Origin: Candidatus Brocadia sapporoensis | Lineage (GTDB): Bacteria; Planctomycetota; Brocadiia; Brocadiales; Brocadiaceae | Reading direction: 5' to 3' | DNA length: 64,000 bases | NCBI RefSeq assembly: GCF_001753675.2 | Contig: NZ_MJUW02000086.1 | Coordinates: 1 to 64,000, forward strand | Part shown: positions 17,911 through 26,057 of the stretch, piece after piece | How the letters are laid out: each line of letters begins with the position of its first letter | How positions within the stretch are numbered: the stretch's first letter is position 1 | Made by a program: the position numbers and the translations under genes | Notes under the pieces: generated by a model | Database searches by the model: none | What the model saw: the letters and a program-made list of their open reading frames with translations, nothing else | What the model was told of the DNA's origin: nothing

Positions 17911-20583
17911 TTATCTTAATCCACGATTATAATTTCCTAGGCTTGAATATTTCATTCTCGTCCTGTTTTGAATTCCGGAGAATATGTCCTCTATCATTTC
18001 AGGCGTATAATCCCGCCAACACAAATCGATTCTGAAATCCCGCTGTCCGGCCTCCAGAAGTTTTGGGATACCGGGAAAAAGGGAAAGGGGCCTTTCGCTA
18101 ATAACTAACGTCTTACATCGTTCATTGATAGCAACAAACTGGTCGCCATATTCATTTTTAACGGTGACCTTTTTGAAACCACATTCCTTCATGCCGGGAC
18201 ATCTTCTTTTCATATTCGCCCACACACAGGTCTCGGATGTAAAGAGCGGGGTATCCTGATAAATAATGAGATCGGCATCCGCGGAAAACAGTGTCTGGAG
18301 ATTTTCTTTATCATCCTCAGGAGACAAGGTATGCCGGCAAAACCCTAATTCTCTGAGTTTTGCGGCAGAAAGCGGATTCAGACAATACAGGGGGTAATCG
18401 GCATACCATTGAACGTTCTCCCCCTCAAACAAGCCCATGGCACCCAGATTACAAAGCTGAAACTGCCGGAAACCCTGTGCTATCAGCTTCTGCACGATTA
18501 TTTTTATATCTTCATACGTATCCAGCCCATCTCTTCTATCTCTCAGAATAACCGGCAATGAAAACACCATCTTATCTTTTATTTGTGACAAGGTATTCAT
18601 GGCATCTCTTTCTTTCGTGAAAGAGATTTCATCTGACACCGCAAGATAAATTTTATATATTCGTTCCAAAGGTATGTGTTGTATGTAATTCAGTTTGTCA
18701 ATCTTAACGGACAACCGCATAGCATCTTCTGAAAACGTGTCGACAGAACATTCATTCCCGCCCTGAGCATCCTTGTATTCTTCTTCATACCCCTTCATAG
18801 GGGTGCGCATGTGTGAGATTGTTTGGTTGCGGTTATGCTGTGCTAAGGTATCCTGAAAAACGCATTCCCTTATCCACTTCTTTATCTCCCGGGATCTTCG
18901 CTCCCTCTCCTCCTGCCATGCGATGGACAGGTTATGGAAATAATCTCTCCGAACATCATTCAATATACTTAACGGGATAAACAACCCTTCAGAAATGTCA
19001 GCACGGATACTTGCTAACACAAATGATGTCTCTCCTAAACGGGAAAAACAATCCCGGATATGCCCTTCTTCCGTTATCCGGTTAATTCCACTCTCTAATT
19101 TCATGGAGTAATCTTTACTCCATGAAAATTGTCTTATGATGCCTTTTATCATCATTCTATCGTGTCTTATGCTAGCGGTAATATCCACCGGCATCTTTGC
19201 CGGCACTAGTTTTTTTGGAATTTTCGGGGTAACGCTTTCGTTGACTTTTTGAGAAGAAACCAGATAGAGTTTTGCGCCCCGTTTGAACTGCTGCTGCGTA
19301 TTAAGAGCGGCAACATTACCTGCCTTTATGCTATATACCCGTTTCCCGTCCATCGTAATCGTCTTAACATGCAACAAGACAGGTTTTGCTGAATCATGTT
19401 CAAATACCTGAAGCAAATCCCTCACTCCTATATCCGCATCGGCCTTTATTACTATCTGCCCTTTCTCTGACTTTACTACTACTCCTGCGTATAACCCCAA
19501 ATTTGCCGGATATGAAGAATTAATAGCATTTGCGGCCTTGATGTCATTACTCTCCGACAATTGCCCAGTCTTGTTTGTATCCGTCGAGGATTTTGCAACC
19601 ACTCCTCTTTCTCCTCTCTCGTAAGAAGGGGACGGACAGTTGCTTCCCGCCCGATCATGAGATAGCTTGTGCTTTTCACCTCTTTTCGTTTTATCATTCA
19701 TCCCGTAAAACAAGTACGCATGCGTGGTTTCCCTGCTGAATACGGTCATTACCCTGCGAATCGCCTCATCTTCTTCGAGCAGTCTACCGTCAATCGCCTG
19801 TCGGTAGGCATCGGTTACGACAGCTACATATGCTGGTGATTTCATGCGGCCTTCGATCTTAAAAGAATGAACACCCGCGGCCATAATATCGTTTATCCGT
19901 GGAATGGTGAGGAGGTCTTTCATGGAAAAAAGATAACCCCCTTCATCCGTTGAAGTTGTATATCGCATCCTGCAGGGCTGGGCACACCGACCGCGATTTC
20001 CACTCCTCCCGCCGGTCATACTGCTTAAAAGACAAAGCCCGGAATAAGAATAACACAAGGCTCCGTGGACAAAAACCTCTATCTCCGTCGTAGCATTTCT
20101 GGCAATGTTACCTATTTCATCAATCGACAATTCGCGGGCTAACACAACGCGCCGAAACCCCATTTGTTTCAATTGCTTTACTCCTGCAAGATTATGAATG
20201 GTCATTTGTGTGCTGGCGTGAAGATTGATCTGCGGAAATCGGGATCGTAGTAAAAAAAGTAGCCCTAGATCCTGCAGAATCAGGGCGTCTGGCTGCATTT
20301 CTTCCAGGGCAAGTAAAAGGTCTGTCACCCTGTCTATCTCGTTTGTCTTAATCAGGGTATTTAAAGCGATGTAAACTTTGACAGCCTTCTTACGGGCATA
20401 GGCAATGGCCTTGCTGGCATCGGCAAGGGTAAAGTTTTGCGCGCTTGCACGGGCGCTGAACTCTTGTAAGCCAAAATAGACGGCATCGGCTCCGTTTTCA
20501 AGAGCGGCAAAAAAGCACTCCATATTACCGGCGGGGGAAAGCAATTCCGGTTTTTTTTGTTGGGTATTGGGGGGGACATACAT
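17911..20583 (-). CDS. U32 family peptidase-like protein (RlhA/DUF3656 type)
   Basis: A very long (890-residue) U32 protein. The PROSITE-type U32 signature EVFVHGALCYSYSGLCLLSS is at about 169-188, with conserved cysteines following (RGRCAQPC). Members include RlhA, which hydroxylates 23S rRNA cytidine, and collagenase-like peptidases; the long form with a second C-terminal U32-like half (YPLYCLN, CAWANMKRRCPGMKEC-like region) resembles RlhA homologues. About 60 polar residues (about 296-356) interrupt the conserved part and look like an insertion. Start ATG 20583 is chosen; the frame opens at 20631 without a ribosome-binding site. It lies 214 bp downstream of the cysteine-rich gene. Confidence 0.82.
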   Translation of the reverse strand: MYVPPNTQQKKPELLSPAGNMECFFAALENGADAVYFGLQEFSARASAQNFTLADASKAIAYARKKAVKVYIALNTLIKTNEIDRVTDLLLALEEMQPDALILQDLGLLFLLRSRFPQINLHASTQMTIHNLAGVKQLKQMGFRRVVLARELSIDEIGNIARNATTEIEVFVHGALCYSYSGLCLLSSMTGGRSGNRGRCAQPCRMRYTTSTDEGGYLFSMKDLLTIPRINDIMAAGVHSFKIEGRMKSPAYVAVVTDAYRQAIDGRLLEEDEAIRRVMTVFSRETTHAYLFYGMNDKTKRGEKHKLSHDRAGSNCPSPSYERGERGVVAKSSTDTNKTGQLSESNDIKAANAINSSYPANLGLYAGVVVKSEKGQIVIKADADIGVRDLLQVFEHDSAKPVLLHVKTITMDGKRVYSIKAGNVAALNTQQQFKRGAKLYLVSSQKVNESVTPKIPKKLVPAKMPVDITASIRHDRMMIKGIIRQFSWSKDYSMKLESGINRITEEGHIRDCFSRLGETSFVLASIRADISEGLFIPLSILNDVRRDYFHNLSIAWQEERERRSREIKKWIRECVFQDTLAQHNRNQTISHMRTPMKGYEEEYKDAQGGNECSVDTFSEDAMRLSVKIDKLNYIQHIPLERIYKIYLAVSDEISFTKERDAMNTLSQIKDKMVFSLPVILRDRRDGLDTYEDIKIIVQKLIAQGFRQFQLCNLGAMGLFEGENVQWYADYPLYCLNPLSAAKLRELGFCRHTLSPEDDKENLQTLFSADADLIIYQDTPLFTSETCVWANMKRRCPGMKECGFKKVTVKNEYGDQFVAINERCKTLVISERPLSLFPGIPKLLEAGQRDFRIDLCWRDYTPEMIEDIFSGIQNRTRMKYSSLGNYNRGLR

Positions 20584-20797
20584 ACTCAAAGCAGACGTGA
20601 AGCATTTGCCGTCAAAGATGTACGACTGCATTCAGATTTAATATCAGCATACGCTTCGCCCTTACGTGTGACCTTAGACAAAGTCGTCGAAGGTTTAATT
20701 AAGTCGTGTTACCCTAAGAATATTTCTTTTTTAAGGATGTTTTTACAACCTTATCATTCTCTTTTTCCAAATGAGGTTCAGTCGAGAATGATCTTCC

Positions 20798-20971
20798 TTA
20801 CTTACTCAGCGTATCCTTATTTAATGCCTCATACATGGCAATCTGTTCCTCCACGCTTAATTGTCTTGTTTTATGCTTGCTGCACAAACACATAGCGCAG
20901 CGTTCATCACTGCAAAACTGGCAACTAAAACAGTCCTCACAGGGATATTTTTTATCCTGACATTTACCCAT
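20798..20971 (-). CDS. Cysteine-rich small protein coupled to lemA (57 residues)
   Basis: This small frame encodes a 57-residue protein, MGKCQDKKYPCEDC..., with eight cysteines at 4, 11, 14, 17, 20, 25, 28 and 30. All lie in the first 30 residues, mostly as CxxC pairs, followed by a charged helical tail. Its ATG overlaps the lemA stop as TAATG (shared base 20971), a classic translational coupling. The pattern suggests a Zn or Fe-S binding module. I do not recognise the family. Expression with LemA suggests a role in the same envelope process. Confidence 0.78.
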   Translation of the reverse strand: MGKCQDKKYPCEDCFSCQFCSDERCAMCLCSKHKTRQLSVEEQIAMYEALNKDTLSK

Positions 20972-21534
20972 TAGAATTTTACTTTTGGCACTTCTTTCTC
21001 AGCATCGGCTACCTCAAAATATCGCGCCTCAGCAACACCGGTGCGTGCAGCAAAGAAACGGCCATAAAAGCTTTTAATATAGGTATTGAGTTCCCGTACA
21101 GCATCGTTATAGCGTTTCCGCTCCACGGAAATACGGTTCTCAGACCCCTCTAAGGTGTCCTGCATCTTGAGAAACGATTCATTTGCCTTTAATTCCGGAT
21201 ACGTCTCTCTGAACATCAAGAGTCGTGACAAAAAGCCCTCTATCTGTGTTGCTGATCTGGCCTTATCTTCTATCGTTCCGGCACTGAAATAACCCTTTCT
21301 TGCCTCAGCAAGATTTTCAAAGATCTCTTTTTCGTGAGAAGCATAACCTTTCACTGTTTCCACAAGGTTGGGAATAAGGTCGTAACGTCTCTTGAGTTGT
21401 GTGTCTACCTGAGACCACGCATTCTTCACATTTTCGTTGAGCGCAATAACCTTATTATATCCCTTAACATACCAAATACCGAGGATGATGCCCACAAATG
21501 CGATAAGAGCGATCACCGGTAATATCTTCTTCAT
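20971..21534 (-). CDS. lemA: LemA family protein
   Basis: A 187-residue LemA protein: an N-terminal membrane anchor (about 4-22), then the family sequence YNKVIALNENVKNAWSQVDTQLKRRYDLIPNLVETVKGYASHE and long helices to about 165. LemA proteins are membrane-anchored four-helix proteins of uncertain function, often encoded next to TPM-domain (YgcG) proteins, as here. The upstream TPM gene lies 170 bp away on the same strand. Confidence 0.93.
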   Translation of the reverse strand: MKKILPVIALIAFVGIILGIWYVKGYNKVIALNENVKNAWSQVDTQLKRRYDLIPNLVETVKGYASHEKEIFENLAEARKGYFSAGTIEDKARSATQIEGFLSRLLMFRETYPELKANESFLKMQDTLEGSENRISVERKRYNDAVRELNTYIKSFYGRFFAARTGVAEARYFEVADAEKEVPKVKF

Positions 21535-21703
21535 AGTCTACCTTTCTTATTACTTTGTCGGAACGAATTGAAAAGATTATCATAGTCCATGACACATTCA
21601 TCATCTTTCAACAACGAAACGTTTATCACAATGCTCTATAATATTTTTATTTATTTTAGTCCGGGTCAGTTCCATGAAAATACAAACGTAAAGTGCCTTA
21701 CTC

Positions 21704-22495
21704 TTACCACCTTCCTGACGCTCCACCACCACCAAATGAGCCCCCTCCTCCTCCACCAAATCCCCCAAATCCTCCTGAGCCGCCGGAACCAAAATCTCTC
21801 GGCCTACCATAAATAATCGGGGGACCGCCCCACCAATAGGAAGAACGCCGTCTTCGATTGAACAGATAGCTTATGAAAACTGGCAATATAACAAGCAGGA
21901 ATAAGAGCGAATGTAATGGATTCTGTCGCTCTGCCGATTTTTTTCTCACCTTCGAAATATCTGGCATACCGGTAATTTTAATACCGCTTTCTTCCGCAAT
22001 CTTATGAACCATAATTACCATGCCCTGAAATATGCCTTCGCTGAAATGTCCCTTCTGAAAATTGGGGACAAAGTATGTTCTTCCAATCGTACCACAAAAA
22101 CTGTCAGGTAAAACTCCTTCAAGCCCATACCCAACCTCAATCCGGTAAGCACGGTCATTCCTGGCGATAACGACAAGAACTCCGTTGTCTTTCCCCTTTT
22201 GACCCAGTTTCCACTTCGTGGCAAGTTCTATCGCATAGGTCTCAATAGGAATATCCCCGGTTGTATCGACAGTAAAGACAACCATTTGCACACCAGTCTT
22301 CTGTTCCAGTTCCTGGAAGTAACCGTTAAGACCATTCTCAACAGCATCGTCAATAATATTGGCTCTGTCTTCCACAAACCTTTTGGGAACAGGTATCTCC
22401 TGTGCCTCCGAAATGAAACAAAGACAGAAAATTACTGTAAAAAGTCCCATGGAATAGGATAAGTTTTTTCTAAACTGGTTTGATCTCAAATTCAT
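21704..22495 (-). CDS. TPM-domain protein (YgcG-like), membrane-bound
   Basis: A 263-residue protein with signal peptide (about 1-31) and a TPM domain at about 37-170, beginning VPKRFVEDRANIIDD and including VFTVDTTGD and YRIEVGYGLEGVLPD. A transmembrane helix follows at about 199-215, then a glycine-rich tail ending GGGGASGRW. TPM proteins have been linked to photosystem repair and to phosphatase activity; in bacteria they pair with LemA. Its first 26 bp overlap the end of the nucleotidyltransferase gene, so the two are co-transcribed. Confidence 0.9.
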   Translation of the reverse strand: MNLRSNQFRKNLSYSMGLFTVIFCLCFISEAQEIPVPKRFVEDRANIIDDAVENGLNGYFQELEQKTGVQMVVFTVDTTGDIPIETYAIELATKWKLGQKGKDNGVLVVIARNDRAYRIEVGYGLEGVLPDSFCGTIGRTYFVPNFQKGHFSEGIFQGMVIMVHKIAEESGIKITGMPDISKVRKKSAERQNPLHSLLFLLVILPVFISYLFNRRRRSSYWWGGPPIIYGRPRDFGSGGSGGFGGFGGGGGGSFGGGGASGRW

Positions 22496-23225
22496 CTACC
22501 TTTTTAATAACCGTTTCTAAAAGATGATACAGTTTTTCAAATATCTCGCGCAGGACATCAGAGGATGGACGGGTATTGTTTGCTCTTATCTCCATTAATT
22601 TTCTATACACACTCATATCGATATTAAAACACTTTTCCAAGGCGAAGATAACATCCCCTTTCCCTTGAGGAATTTTTTGATCATACAAAAAAAGCAGACC
22701 GCGAAGCACCGGGAAATATCTGGAATGCAACCCCGCAAACAATTTTGTCAAAACTGTCCTGTTTCCCATTGCCTTGATGTAACTCTGACAAATATGCTGA
22801 AGTTTCCCCTTCAATTCCCGTTCGCACTGGAGTCTGACATCGGCTTTATTTACCTGTATATTCTTGAAAACATCGTTTCCGTAAACCAACTGGTGAATTA
22901 ACTTCATCTCCAGGAATTCCAATGGAAATACATCCAATGATCCTTTAATGTAAGCGTTGGTCATGATCAGGGGGGCACACACCTTTTTTTTCCCATAACG
23001 CTTGCCCAAAATTGCGATAAAATCAAATAATGAAACCTTGATTTCCTTCACAATCATTAATGTGTTAATATCCGAATATTTTGGATGGAAGTCTTTTGTT
23101 ACAGCACTGCCAATAACAGATATTGAAAGAATATCTTCCTTGCAATAGGCAAGGACGTCCTGGAGAAATGGCTTTAGAATCTTTTGCGTCTGGTCTGATA
23201 GGTTAGTTACTTGATAATCTTCCAT
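22470..23225 (-). CDS. Nucleotidyltransferase-like protein
   Basis: A 251-residue protein with an N-terminal Pol-beta-type nucleotidyltransferase motif: SVIGSAVTKDFHPKYSDIN (about 36-54), that is GS followed by a single DIN instead of the usual DxD. The missing second aspartate may mean it is inactive. The C-terminal 120 residues look helical (HEPN-like position), with no clear motif. It starts the minus-strand group with TPM and LemA. Function unknown. Confidence 0.7.
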   Translation of the reverse strand: MEDYQVTNLSDQTQKILKPFLQDVLAYCKEDILSISVIGSAVTKDFHPKYSDINTLMIVKEIKVSLFDFIAILGKRYGKKKVCAPLIMTNAYIKGSLDVFPLEFLEMKLIHQLVYGNDVFKNIQVNKADVRLQCERELKGKLQHICQSYIKAMGNRTVLTKLFAGLHSRYFPVLRGLLFLYDQKIPQGKGDVIFALEKCFNIDMSVYRKLMEIRANNTRPSSDVLREIFEKLYHLLETVIKKVDEFEIKPV

Positions 23226-23569
23226 GTGAATATACTCGTGATGCTCACCAGATGCAGTTTTTGAACAGGATGGCTGTTCTGTAATAAATTATGGCAACTC
23301 ACAGATTGAGAGCCTTTCGAGTGCACTATCACCAATGTTTCAAAGGCAGGCGCATTGTCTTAAAACTAAAATACCTCACACCTTTATCCTCCCGTTTAAT
23401 AATGGAGATTCCTGAAGTCCTCTTTAACGGCTGAAAAACAGGAGGTGTTATCGTTATGAACGTTTGGATATAGCAGAGCTCCGGACGATTTTACCAAAAT
23501 TTGTTATATCGAGATTTGCCATCGCAATACATAATTATGGTAATGTGCAGCAAAAAGAACACGATTTGG
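23226..23569. other. Intergenic stretch, no gene supported
   Basis: The 344-bp gap holds a strong Shine-Dalgarno-like AGGAGGTG near 23440, followed by ATG and a frame of only five codons. I see no supported gene or repeat. Confidence 0.4.
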
Positions 23570-23836
23570 CTACTTATTATTCCCCTGTTCCTCCAGCTTT
23601 TTCCTCAATGCAGCATTTTCCTTTTTGGTTACCTCCAAATCAAAAAGTAAATACGTCACATTTAATCGTAATGAATCCAGGGTATCCTGCAATACTACCA
23701 AACCCTTTCGAAGATCTTCGTACTTTTTACCAATCTCACCTGAAAGCATCTCCAGGAGTTCTCTCTTTGCTATAGGGAACTGTTTGATCTCTTCAATTAA
23801 ATCCAGCAACTTTCTTTGAAATAGTTCTTCACTCAT
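23570..23836 (-). CDS. Small coiled-coil protein, 88 residues
   Basis: Starts at ATG 23836 with GGAG nine bases upstream. The protein is almost entirely helical and charged, with heptad-like leucines from LLDLIEEIKQF to ENAALRKKLEEQ, so a coiled-coil dimer is likely. No family recognised. It stands alone between the nucleotidyltransferase gene and the siroheme operon. Confidence 0.65.
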   Translation of the reverse strand: MSEELFQRKLLDLIEEIKQFPIAKRELLEMLSGEIGKKYEDLRKGLVVLQDTLDSLRLNVTYLLFDLEVTKKENAALRKKLEEQGNNK

Positions 23837-24028
23837 AAAAAAATCTCCAGAATCATAATTGTTTCAATCTCCGCAGGAAACGATCGTCTCTTAAAGGCAC
23901 ATAGCCCACAAACGTTTTGCATGATTATTAACGACCACAAGGAACATGAAAATATAAGTGACACCCCATAAAATGTCAAGATTTAAATACCGTGGGCTTC
24001 CATGAAAATAAGATCTCAAAATTTGAAA

Positions 24029-24057
24029 TTGACAATCTTCTTTTTTACACATATAAT
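24029..24057 (+). promoter_or_regulatory. Consensus sigma70 promoter of the siroheme operon
   Basis: TTGACA (24029-24034) and TATAAT (24052-24057) with exactly 17 nt between them match the sigma70 consensus perfectly, predicting a start near 24064 and a leader of about 74 nt. Such a strong core promoter is usually restrained by other control, and the hairpin at 24093-24115 is the obvious candidate. Confidence 0.8.
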
Positions 24058-24092
24058 TTGCAAAAGTTGGCTGTTTTATTTATTAATAACAT

Positions 24093-24124
24093 TTGCCACA
24101 ATTATGTTGTGGCAATTTTGTTTT
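24093..24124 (+). promoter_or_regulatory. Leader hairpin before the siroheme operon
   Basis: TTGCCACAA (24093-24101) and TTGTGGCAA (24107-24115) form a perfect 9-bp stem with a 5-nt loop, followed at once by TTTTGTTTT. It lies about 30 nt into the predicted transcript and ends 7 nt before the Shine-Dalgarno. It can be read as an intrinsic terminator/attenuator or as a dyad operator for a repressor. Confidence 0.65.
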
Positions 24125-24137
24125 AAGGAGATTGCGC

Positions 24138-25022
24138 TTGGAGTGGGATAAGTCCGCATCATTACTGCTGGAAAAAGTTCCTCCCTTTGTCCAAAAGACG
24201 GTCCGTGAAAAGGTAGAAACTCTTGCCCGTGAGCGTGGAAAAACTCATGTAACTGAAGAGGAGGTCATTGCAGCACGCGAATCGTTTATGGGGAAGCAAC
24301 AAAACGCTACATCACAGACTGCAATTGCACACAAACCTATAGACAACAAGAAACTCTCCATCCTCAAAAAATATTCTAAATATTTTGATAAAGACGGCAA
24401 TCCCGTACTCTATCAAATAAAAACCTGCAGGGGCGCTGAGGCTCATTGTCCATTTCTTATTATCAATTCCAATACCCTCGCTGATTCTATCAAGAAGCGG
24501 ATGGAAGATCTGGAATTTACTGAAAAACTCATGGATAAAACGGAAGGACAAATTCTTCCCCATCACACGATGAAACTTGCCGTAGCAGGGTGTCCAAATA
24601 GTTGTTCCATGCCGCAAATCAAGGATTTTGGCGTTCATGCCATCGAACCTGTTTGCGTCGACTCCGAATCCAAATGTATTGAGTGTATGAAGTGTGTGGA
24701 GACATGCAGGGAGGAAGCCATAACCATAAAGGACGCGCAGGTATCCATTAACATGGAAAAATGCGTGCACTGCGGACTGTGCGCTAAGGTATGTCCAAGT
24801 GGATCGATACGTGCTGAAGAAAAAAAATATCGGGTAATGATCGGCGGAAAAGTTGGACGCCATCCCAAATTTGCCATAGAGATATTGCCTCAGTCGGATG
24901 AATCCACGACACTGAAGGCATTAGAGGTCTGCGTGGATATGATACTTTCGGGTAAAACCGGACAACGTTTTCGTACCCTGATAGAGCAACAGGGGGTTGA
25001 GGAAATTAAGAAAAGAATATGA
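24138..25022 (+). CDS. PCP_red domain-siroheme/4Fe-4S reductase-like-ferredoxin fusion
   Basis: A 294-residue protein. The start is TTG 24138, 7 nt after TTAAGGAG. The N-terminal 55 residues match the PCP_red domain (WDKSASLLLEKVPPFV...TEEEVIAA) known from light-independent protochlorophyllide reductase B subunits. Next comes a nitrite/sulfite-reductase-like module with cysteines C97, C104, C152 and C156 (CRGAEAHC and GCPNSC), the siroheme-[4Fe-4S] ligand pattern. Two ferredoxin-type [4Fe-4S] clusters follow (CIECMKCVETC, CVHCGLCAKVC). It overlaps ahbA by 4 bp. It may be a small sirohaem protein serving haem or siroheme chemistry. No standard enzyme name fits. Confidence 0.78.
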   Translation: MEWDKSASLLLEKVPPFVQKTVREKVETLARERGKTHVTEEEVIAARESFMGKQQNATSQTAIAHKPIDNKKLSILKKYSKYFDKDGNPVLYQIKTCRGAEAHCPFLIINSNTLADSIKKRMEDLEFTEKLMDKTEGQILPHHTMKLAVAGCPNSCSMPQIKDFGVHAIEPVCVDSESKCIECMKCVETCREEAITIKDAQVSINMEKCVHCGLCAKVCPSGSIRAEEKKYRVMIGGKVGRHPKFAIEILPQSDESTTLKALEVCVDMILSGKTGQRFRTLIEQQGVEEIKKRI

Positions 25023-25486
25023 TACTCACAGAGACTGACAGAAAAATATTGCACCGATTGCAATCCAATATACCTCTTCTGTCGAGACCATTTCTTGAAC
25101 TTGGCAAAGAGCTTGATATCGATGAAGATACTATCATCGAACGCATCAAGTTTATGGTTGAAAAGGGGTATATAAGGAGGCTTGCACCCATTATTAATAC
25201 CCAGGCCATGGGCAGAGAGGCAACTCTGGCTGCGGTAAAGGTTCCGGAAGAACGCATCGATGAGGTGAGCGCTATTATCAATGAATACAGTGGCGTTTCC
25301 CACAATTACCTGCGAAAAGGGAAAAACAAACATATCCCTTACAATGTGTGGTTTACCATGTCGGCAAAAGACGATGAAGAACTCCACAGCAGATTAAAAG
25401 AGATTGAGACCCGAACTGGCTTAACGGTCCGAACGTTACCCACGGCTAAAAAATTTAAGATTGGCGTTCGTTTTAAAATTTACTAG
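25019..25486 (+). CDS. Siroheme decarboxylase subunit (AhbA-like, Lrp/AsnC fold)
   Basis: A 155-residue protein of the NirD/NirG/AhbA group, which decarboxylates siroheme to didecarboxysiroheme on the alternative haem route. An N-terminal helix-turn-helix of Lrp type (TETDRKILHRLQSNIPLLSRPF) is followed by an AsnC-like ligand domain with the family block GVSHNYLRK...YNVWFTM. ATGA overlap with the upstream gene indicates coupling. Which subunit (A or B) is assigned by order only. Confidence 0.85.
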   Translation: MILTETDRKILHRLQSNIPLLSRPFLELGKELDIDEDTIIERIKFMVEKGYIRRLAPIINTQAMGREATLAAVKVPEERIDEVSAIINEYSGVSHNYLRKGKNKHIPYNVWFTMSAKDDEELHSRLKEIETRTGLTVRTLPTAKKFKIGVRFKIY

Positions 25487-25575
25487 AAATCACAATACCA
25501 AAAGATGATGCGGACAAACCCCGCTATTGTACGTCGTAAGCCGGTGTTTGTTTGTCTGCATTTAACGAGATCATT

Positions 25576-26046
25576 ATGACAAATAAAAAAGAAGACACTG
25601 ATGTTAAACTCATTAAACACATTCAGGAAGGACTGCCGCTTACGAAGACCCCATATAAAGATATTGGGCAGGCACTTGGAATGCCTGAAGAAGAGGTTAT
25701 TCAAAGACTCAAAAAACTTCTTGAAGCCGGGAAAATCAGGCGTCTAGCCGCCTCTATTGCCCATCGCAAGATCGGTATTAATGCCAATGCCATGTGTGTA
25801 TGGAAGGTACCGAAAGAACGGGTTGATGAAGTAGGCAAGATCATGTCAGGTTTTGAAGAAGTAACTCATTGTTACGAACGCCCCATCTATCCCGACTGGG
25901 AATACAACGTCTTTACCATGATTCATGGTTACACCGATGACGAGTGTGAGGCGGTAATTCAAGCCATTAAAGAAAAGACAGGGTTAAATGACTACGTCAT
26001 TCTTTATAGCGAAAAGGAATTTAAAAAGGTCGGTGTAAGAATATAA
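25576..26046 (+). CDS. Siroheme decarboxylase subunit (AhbB-like, Lrp/AsnC fold)
   Basis: Second Lrp-like subunit, 156 residues from ATG 25576 (the frame opens at TTG 25552). It has the HTH (LIKHIQEGLPLTKTPYKDIGQ) and the family block EEVTHCYERPIYPDWEYNVFTMIHG; the H-x-YERP / W-x-YN-x-F pattern is typical of siroheme decarboxylases. It pairs with the preceding gene to form the heterodimer. The 89-bp gap between them includes an imperfect inverted repeat (GACAAAC / GTTTGTTTGTC). Confidence 0.87.
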   Translation: MTNKKEDTDVKLIKHIQEGLPLTKTPYKDIGQALGMPEEEVIQRLKKLLEAGKIRRLAASIAHRKIGINANAMCVWKVPKERVDEVGKIMSGFEEVTHCYERPIYPDWEYNVFTMIHGYTDDECEAVIQAIKEKTGLNDYVILYSEKEFKKVGVRI

Positions 26047-26057
26047 CAACATCGGTA

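Noticed and set aside
20557-20895. 112-codon plus-strand frame
   Set aside because: It lies opposite the cysteine-rich gene and the start of the U32 gene and has no protein features.
23440-23475. Strong AGGAGGTG with a five-codon frame
   Set aside because: Too short to support a gene and no conserved context is visible.
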